DNA of 64,000 nt from positions 1-64,000 of the forward strand of contig NZ_BMPD01000002.1 of NCBI RefSeq assembly GCF_014647415.1. Reading direction: 5' to 3'. Both the position numbers and the translations under genes were made by a program. Of the stretch, positions 60,718 through 64,000 are shown piece by piece. Positions within the stretch are counted from its first letter, which is position 1. Every line of letters begins with the position of its first letter. A model generated the notes under the pieces. The model saw only the letters and a program-made list of their open reading frames with translations, was not told the DNA's origin and made no database searches. Source of the stretch: Haloarcula sebkhae (lineage in GTDB: Archaea; Halobacteriota; Halobacteria; Halobacteriales; Haloarculaceae).

Positions 60718-60924
60718 CTACTCTTCGAGTTCGAACGCCACGACGACTTCGGTCTGGTACTCGCGGCCCTCGACGCCGGCGATCTCGACGCCGAGTTCCT
60801 CCACTTCGACCCACTTGAGATTGTCAAGTGTCGCCTCCGCGCGTTCGATGGCGTCGTCAGCGGCTTTGTCGAAGCTTTCCGGACTGGTCCCGATGAGTGT
60901 GATTTTCTTGAAAACCATTTGCAT
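60718..60924 (-). CDS. Dodecin, flavin-storage protein
   Basis: A 68-aa protein matching archaeal dodecin: [36 protein letters not shown] with the isoalloxazine-stacking Trp, and [13 protein letters not shown]. Dodecins form dodecamers that bind riboflavin or FMN. The family start is usually MVFKK at 60918, whereas the ATG at 60924 adds two residues; the TATA box fits either. Confidence 0.93.
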   Translation of the reverse strand: MQMVFKKITLIGTSPESFDKAADDAIERAEATLDNLKWVEVEELGVEIAGVEGREYQTEVVVAFELEE

Positions 60925-60946
60925 GCGATTTGTTCACACGGAACTG

Positions 60947-60955
60947 TCATAAAAG
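60947..60955 (-). promoter_or_regulatory. TATA box for dodecin
   Basis: Minus strand CTTTTATGA, 23-31 bases before the ATG at 60924. Confidence 0.5.
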
Positions 60956-60965
60956 TACGGACAGG

Positions 60966-61625
60966 TCACTGAGACTGTCGGTTGAGCAACGACTCGACGT
61001 GACCGACCACGCCGGTGAGGTGTGCAGTCCCCCAGATCGCCACGATAATCGCACCAATAGCGTCGAACACGAGATCGAGCATCGTGTCGCTGAGACCGAA
61101 CTGTGTCAGAATCGTGTCGTTTCCGGTTGCCGACGCGGTGAGCGTGATCGAGAACTCGATGACCTCCCAGAACACGCCGAAGGCCATCACGAACAGGAGA
61201 AGGAACACGAACATGAACCGCGAGGGGATCGATATCTCGTCGGTGTGCTCGTCGAGCGCGCGAACCGTCGTGTACCCGACCGCGGCGACGACCGACGACG
61301 AGAGGGCGTGGGTGAAGTGGTCCCACCACCAGATGGTGACGTAGAAGTTCTCTTCGGACCCAGGCAACCCAACAGTTCCGAGTGCGTGGAAGAACGCCGC
61401 CGATGTGATCCACAGCGTCAGCGCGGGGTCGAGTGCGATGCCGTAGTCCCGCTCCAGCAGCGCCGGGAGTTGTGTGACGAGGATGGCGACGCCCGAATTG
61501 ACGATGATACCGACGTTGCCCCGCTCGATACCGACCGCGAATAAGCCGATGAGTGCGAGTGACAGGACCCGCGAAAGCAGTTGCTGGGTCGCCGTGCTGA
61601 TACTGAAGCGGTCACGGACCCTCAT
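60966..61625 (-). CDS. DUF2238-like membrane protein
   Basis: A 219-aa protein starting MRVRDRFSIS with six or more hydrophobic helices. Conserved polar residues of the DUF2238/YjdF-like group are visible: YVTIWWWDHFTHAL (about 98-111), FGVFWEVIEF (about 155-164) and LVFDAIGAIIVAI near the end. Function unknown. Its start overlaps the upstream membrane-protein gene by four bases. Confidence 0.78.
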   Translation of the reverse strand: MRVRDRFSISTATQQLLSRVLSLALIGLFAVGIERGNVGIIVNSGVAILVTQLPALLERDYGIALDPALTLWITSAAFFHALGTVGLPGSEENFYVTIWWWDHFTHALSSSVVAAVGYTTVRALDEHTDEISIPSRFMFVFLLLFVMAFGVFWEVIEFSITLTASATGNDTILTQFGLSDTMLDLVFDAIGAIIVAIWGTAHLTGVVGHVESLLNRQSQ

Positions 61626-62242
61626 ACGTCCGGCTGGACCTCCTCGGGAACACGGCTGGTCCCGGCCTGCCGGCGGACGTAGTACGCGAACACCACGCCG
61701 GCACCGATACCAGCGATGGTCGACGCGACGAACTCCCACATCAGCGCCTCCTCGATGACGTGTTCTGACACCGTCGGATCGAGAATGAAGGTGGTGCCGA
61801 GCAACTGGTCAGCCGCCCAGCGAACGACCGCCCAGACGCCGGCAGTGGCCATCGTAGTAATGGTGACGAAGACGACGGCGAACCGGGGCGTCATCCGGAC
61901 GGGAGTAAAGAGCTGCAGTTCGACGGCGAGAATGAGCGCGATAGCGGCGACAGAAAGGTAGGTCGCGAGGTTTCCGGTCATCGAGAGCGTCGCAAACAGG
62001 CGGCCCACGACAGGCAACGCCGCCAGCAAGAGGATTTCCCAGGGGAGCATGGCATCCCGGTTGCGCAGCAGGACCGGCGGAAACAGCGCCAGTGCTGCGA
62101 CGGCAGCAGCGAACCCGGCCCACAGCAGGTTGGCCTGAACAGCACTCGTCACTGAAACGGCCGCGAGCATGGCGACGATGCACCACGCAGCAAGCGCGTT
62201 GACGCGCCTGTCCCGCAGCAACCGCGCTACGTCTCGGCTCAT
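61622..62242 (-). CDS. Six-helix membrane protein, hypothetical
   Basis: A 206-aa protein with about six hydrophobic helices, beginning MSRDVARLLRDRRV. A Glu-rich loop VSEHVIEEALMWEF precedes the last helix, which ends with YYVRRQAG. It is probably related to the coupled DUF2238-like protein and may be its divergent paralog or partner. No family is recognised. Confidence 0.7.
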   Translation of the reverse strand: MSRDVARLLRDRRVNALAAWCIVAMLAAVSVTSAVQANLLWAGFAAAVAALALFPPVLLRNRDAMLPWEILLLAALPVVGRLFATLSMTGNLATYLSVAAIALILAVELQLFTPVRMTPRFAVVFVTITTMATAGVWAVVRWAADQLLGTTFILDPTVSEHVIEEALMWEFVASTIAGIGAGVVFAYYVRRQAGTSRVPEEVQPDV

Positions 62243-62296
62243 ACTGTCTGGTGAATCGCGACTCGAAAAACCCTATCGACCGATGGGATGGACTGT

Positions 62297-63211
62297 TCAG
62301 ATAGCCCCATACGCCATGGCGTACGCGAGCGCAGCGATGGTCACTGCCGCCAGCCCCGTCACGACTGTCTCCAGCCAGTCGACGCCGTCACTGAACGGCC
62401 GGGTCGGCGCGCCGACGACGCCCAGTGCGAGGACGCTGAACACGAAGTGCGCCGACTGTTCGAGCGTCGGCGCAGGCATGAACAGAACGGCTGCTGCATA
62501 CCCCAGTCCCAGCGCTGCTCGGGGGCGGACGAGTCCCGTTAGCGTGTACCCACGAAGGTGGACGTACGTCCATACGGCGAGCCACACCGTCGCAAGTTCG
62601 ATAGCGAACGCCGCCAGAAGGTGTGTCGTGGGGTCGGGGTGGAGTATCACCCGCTCAGCGACGAGGGTCACGTCGAAGGGGTAGAAGAACGGGGGCGGGC
62701 CACCGGTGAAGAGGTCGCCAAATGGGTGGCTAAGCAGTCCCAGTAGCGCCAGCCCGGTCACCGTCCGGGGGCTGATATCGCGGGACTGCGCGAATGTGGC
62801 GACACCGAGCACGGCTAGGACGAACACGAGCGTCACGAGTCCCGCGATAGGACCGCTGATTGCGCCCGTAAGCACGGTCAGTGCGATGCCGATGGACAGC
62901 GCGCCGGCCCGGGCAGCCCCTGAGTTACGTGCCCAGAGGCCGGCCGCGATGGCGAGTGCGGCCCCCAGCAGGAGTGAGTGCGTCGGTCCGCGGTGAACGA
63001 CGTCCGCAACTTCCCAGAATCCATCTGCGGTCAGGCTCCCGGCAGCCCCGACGAGTAGCCCGAAGGGGGCATAGACGATGTCAACGTCAGGAACTGCGGC
63101 GAACAAGCCGGCCACGACACCTAGCTGAACCGCTCGCTCGCGGGAGAGCCCGAACCACCACGCGGCGAGGGCTCCGAGGGCGAACGCGAGCAGCGCGTGC
63201 CCGACGAACAT
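62297..63211 (-). CDS. DUF457/YdjM-type membrane-bound metal-dependent hydrolase
   Basis: A 304-aa integral membrane protein. Metal-binding motifs are MFVGHALLAF (His5), VPDVDIVY (about 41-48), HRGPTHSLLLGA (about 73-84) and HPFGDLFTGG (about 162-171), all in the arrangement of the YdjM family. About ten helices are predicted by eye. Substrate unknown; related proteins affect membrane phospholipids or are LexA-regulated in bacteria. Start at the first ATG. Confidence 0.85.
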   Translation of the reverse strand: MFVGHALLAFALGALAAWWFGLSRERAVQLGVVAGLFAAVPDVDIVYAPFGLLVGAAGSLTADGFWEVADVVHRGPTHSLLLGAALAIAAGLWARNSGAARAGALSIGIALTVLTGAISGPIAGLVTLVFVLAVLGVATFAQSRDISPRTVTGLALLGLLSHPFGDLFTGGPPPFFYPFDVTLVAERVILHPDPTTHLLAAFAIELATVWLAVWTYVHLRGYTLTGLVRPRAALGLGYAAAVLFMPAPTLEQSAHFVFSVLALGVVGAPTRPFSDGVDWLETVVTGLAAVTIAALAYAMAYGAI

Positions 63212-63277
63212 ACCTCGAATATGATGCCGATAGGCTTAAACACCACGTGTGAACGGGTAGCGCGGCGCTTGGCCCGC

Positions 63278-63811
63278 TCAAGACTCGGATCCGACCTTCG
63301 TCCAGCGTTCTTCGATGGCCGCGTTGGCCCTGACGACGGTGTCATCGTCGACACGGAACCGCGTCTTCCGGAGTTCGATTGCGACTACCTCACCGGTGGT
63401 GTCGCCGGCTTTGACAGTATCGCCGGGATTGAAGTCGGGGTCACGGAGGAGGTAGACACCGGCAACGGCGTCCTTGATCATCTCCGAGAGCGCGTAGGAG
63501 ACGCCGAGCGCGAGGAATCCAGTCGCCGTGCCCAGCGACGCGGCGATGGCGGTCAGGCCGACGATAGAGAGGAACGACAGCGCCACGCCGAACCACAGGA
63601 ACCCGAGTACGATCATCGACAGAAACTGCCGGTACACGGGCGATTCGCCGGGCAGCGATCGCTTCAGGACGGCCCGGACGACGATCATGATCGCCTTGAT
63701 GCCTACTGCAGCGATAGCAAGAAAGACGAACGCGGTTATGAGGCGCGGGAGTGCGTCGACGACGTTCGTAACTAGCTGTTCGAGCGCTCGGTTGATGACA
63801 CCGACCTGCAC
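63278..63811 (-). CDS. Short MscS-type mechanosensitive channel
   Basis: A 177-aa protein with three helices and the MscS pore/beta motif GTATGFLALGVSYALSEMIKD followed by GVYLLRDPDFNPGDTVKAGD (about 95-135). It lacks the large C-terminal vestibule domain of E. coli MscS, ending soon after the middle beta domain. Several haloarchaeal MscS relatives are short, so this is probably native rather than truncated. Confidence 0.82.
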   Translation of the reverse strand: MQVGVINRALEQLVTNVVDALPRLITAFVFLAIAAVGIKAIMIVVRAVLKRSLPGESPVYRQFLSMIVLGFLWFGVALSFLSIVGLTAIAASLGTATGFLALGVSYALSEMIKDAVAGVYLLRDPDFNPGDTVKAGDTTGEVVAIELRKTRFRVDDDTVVRANAAIEERWTKVGSES

Positions 63812-63835
63812 GCCGGATGGTGAACGGAAAGGCCC

Positions 63836-64000
63836 CTAAGTGTTGGCGTCAGCCGACACGGCTGTATCGCCGGGGTGACGGACCACTTCGTACTCGCCGT
63901 CCTCAGTAATCCCGATGACAGCCCAGTCATAGGATACGTCCTGCCGATTGAGGCGGCGGCTGAGATGCGTCGCATCGTCGGTGCGTGTGACGAAACAACG
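63836..64000 (-). CDS. Hypothetical protein, 5' end outside window
   Basis: An open frame runs from the window edge to a TAG at 63836, giving 54 visible C-terminal residues (RCFVTRTDDATHL to SADANT). The acidic, strand-rich pattern WAVIGITEDGEYEVVRHPGD looks haloarchaeal. No family recognised; the start lies beyond base 64000. Confidence 0.6.
   Translation of the reverse strand, partial: RCFVTRTDDATHLSRRLNRQDVSYDWAVIGITEDGEYEVVRHPGDTAVSADANT

Overview
The window reads as a chromosomal segment of a haloarchaeon, most probably Haloarcula or a close relative. The support is a high GC content with strong GC3 bias, very acidic proteins, Tat-type lipoproteins, and archaeal TATA boxes about 25-30 bases ahead of start codons (leaderless mRNAs). 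Archaeal information-processing genes (TFS, Rpb4/RpoF, L21e, EF-1beta, NAC, KsgA/Dim1) and lineage-specific families (bat-type HTH-10, HVO_2753-like zinc finger, DUF5789-like protein) agree. There is no rRNA, tRNA, CRISPR array, complete insertion sequence or recognisable prophage, so this looks like a core chromosome with small accessory patches.

Layout. 0-3 kb: lysine/diaminopimelate genes dapA-dapB, a tiny zinc-finger gene and dapD. 3.3-8.6 kb: a Tat-exported protein coupled to a PH-domain membrane protein, a NYN nuclease-like protein, a PUA protein, a lipoprotein and an AEC transporter. 8.7-14 kb: NAC-TrmI, TFS and several small haloarchaeal proteins. 14-19 kb: creatininase family, GH13 alpha-glucosidase, a degenerate M24 protein and a nucleoside hydrolase. 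19-26 kb: an apparent amino-acid block (OCD/alanine dehydrogenase family, NhaC-type carrier, IclR regulator, HTH-10 regulator, DgcN-like and DgcA-like enzymes). 26-32.5 kb: bactofilin-like protein, trehalose-6-phosphate synthase, MptE, LLM oxidoreductase, SMR transporter.

32.5-41 kb: HAD dehalogenase, an APC permease flanked by two TrkA-like RCK proteins, dihydropteroate synthase, histidine kinase, APH-like kinase, PfkB kinase. 41-45 kb: an exported adhesion-like protein with a MacB-type ATPase and permease in one operon. 45-51.4 kb: split core-MetE pair, then a conserved translation/transcription operon (zinc finger, EF-1beta, L21e, RpoF, DUF655, KsgA, HemK2). 52-60.7 kb: dehydrogenase-like protein, TIM-barrel isomerase, AIM24-like protein, CBS protein, Gfo/Idh/MocA oxidoreductase with a duplicated 5' end, YchF, HisD, IscA-type protein. 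60.7-64 kb: dodecin, a membrane-protein block and MscS.

The most unusual items are the duplicated and translationally coupled 5' end at 55311-55460, the RCK-APC-RCK arrangement with a short upstream ORF, a two-half-site palindrome straddling the metE TATA box, a candidate small RNA upstream of the IclR gene, and an archaeal DgcN/DgcA-like pair. All product calls come from reading motifs by eye; no database search was run.
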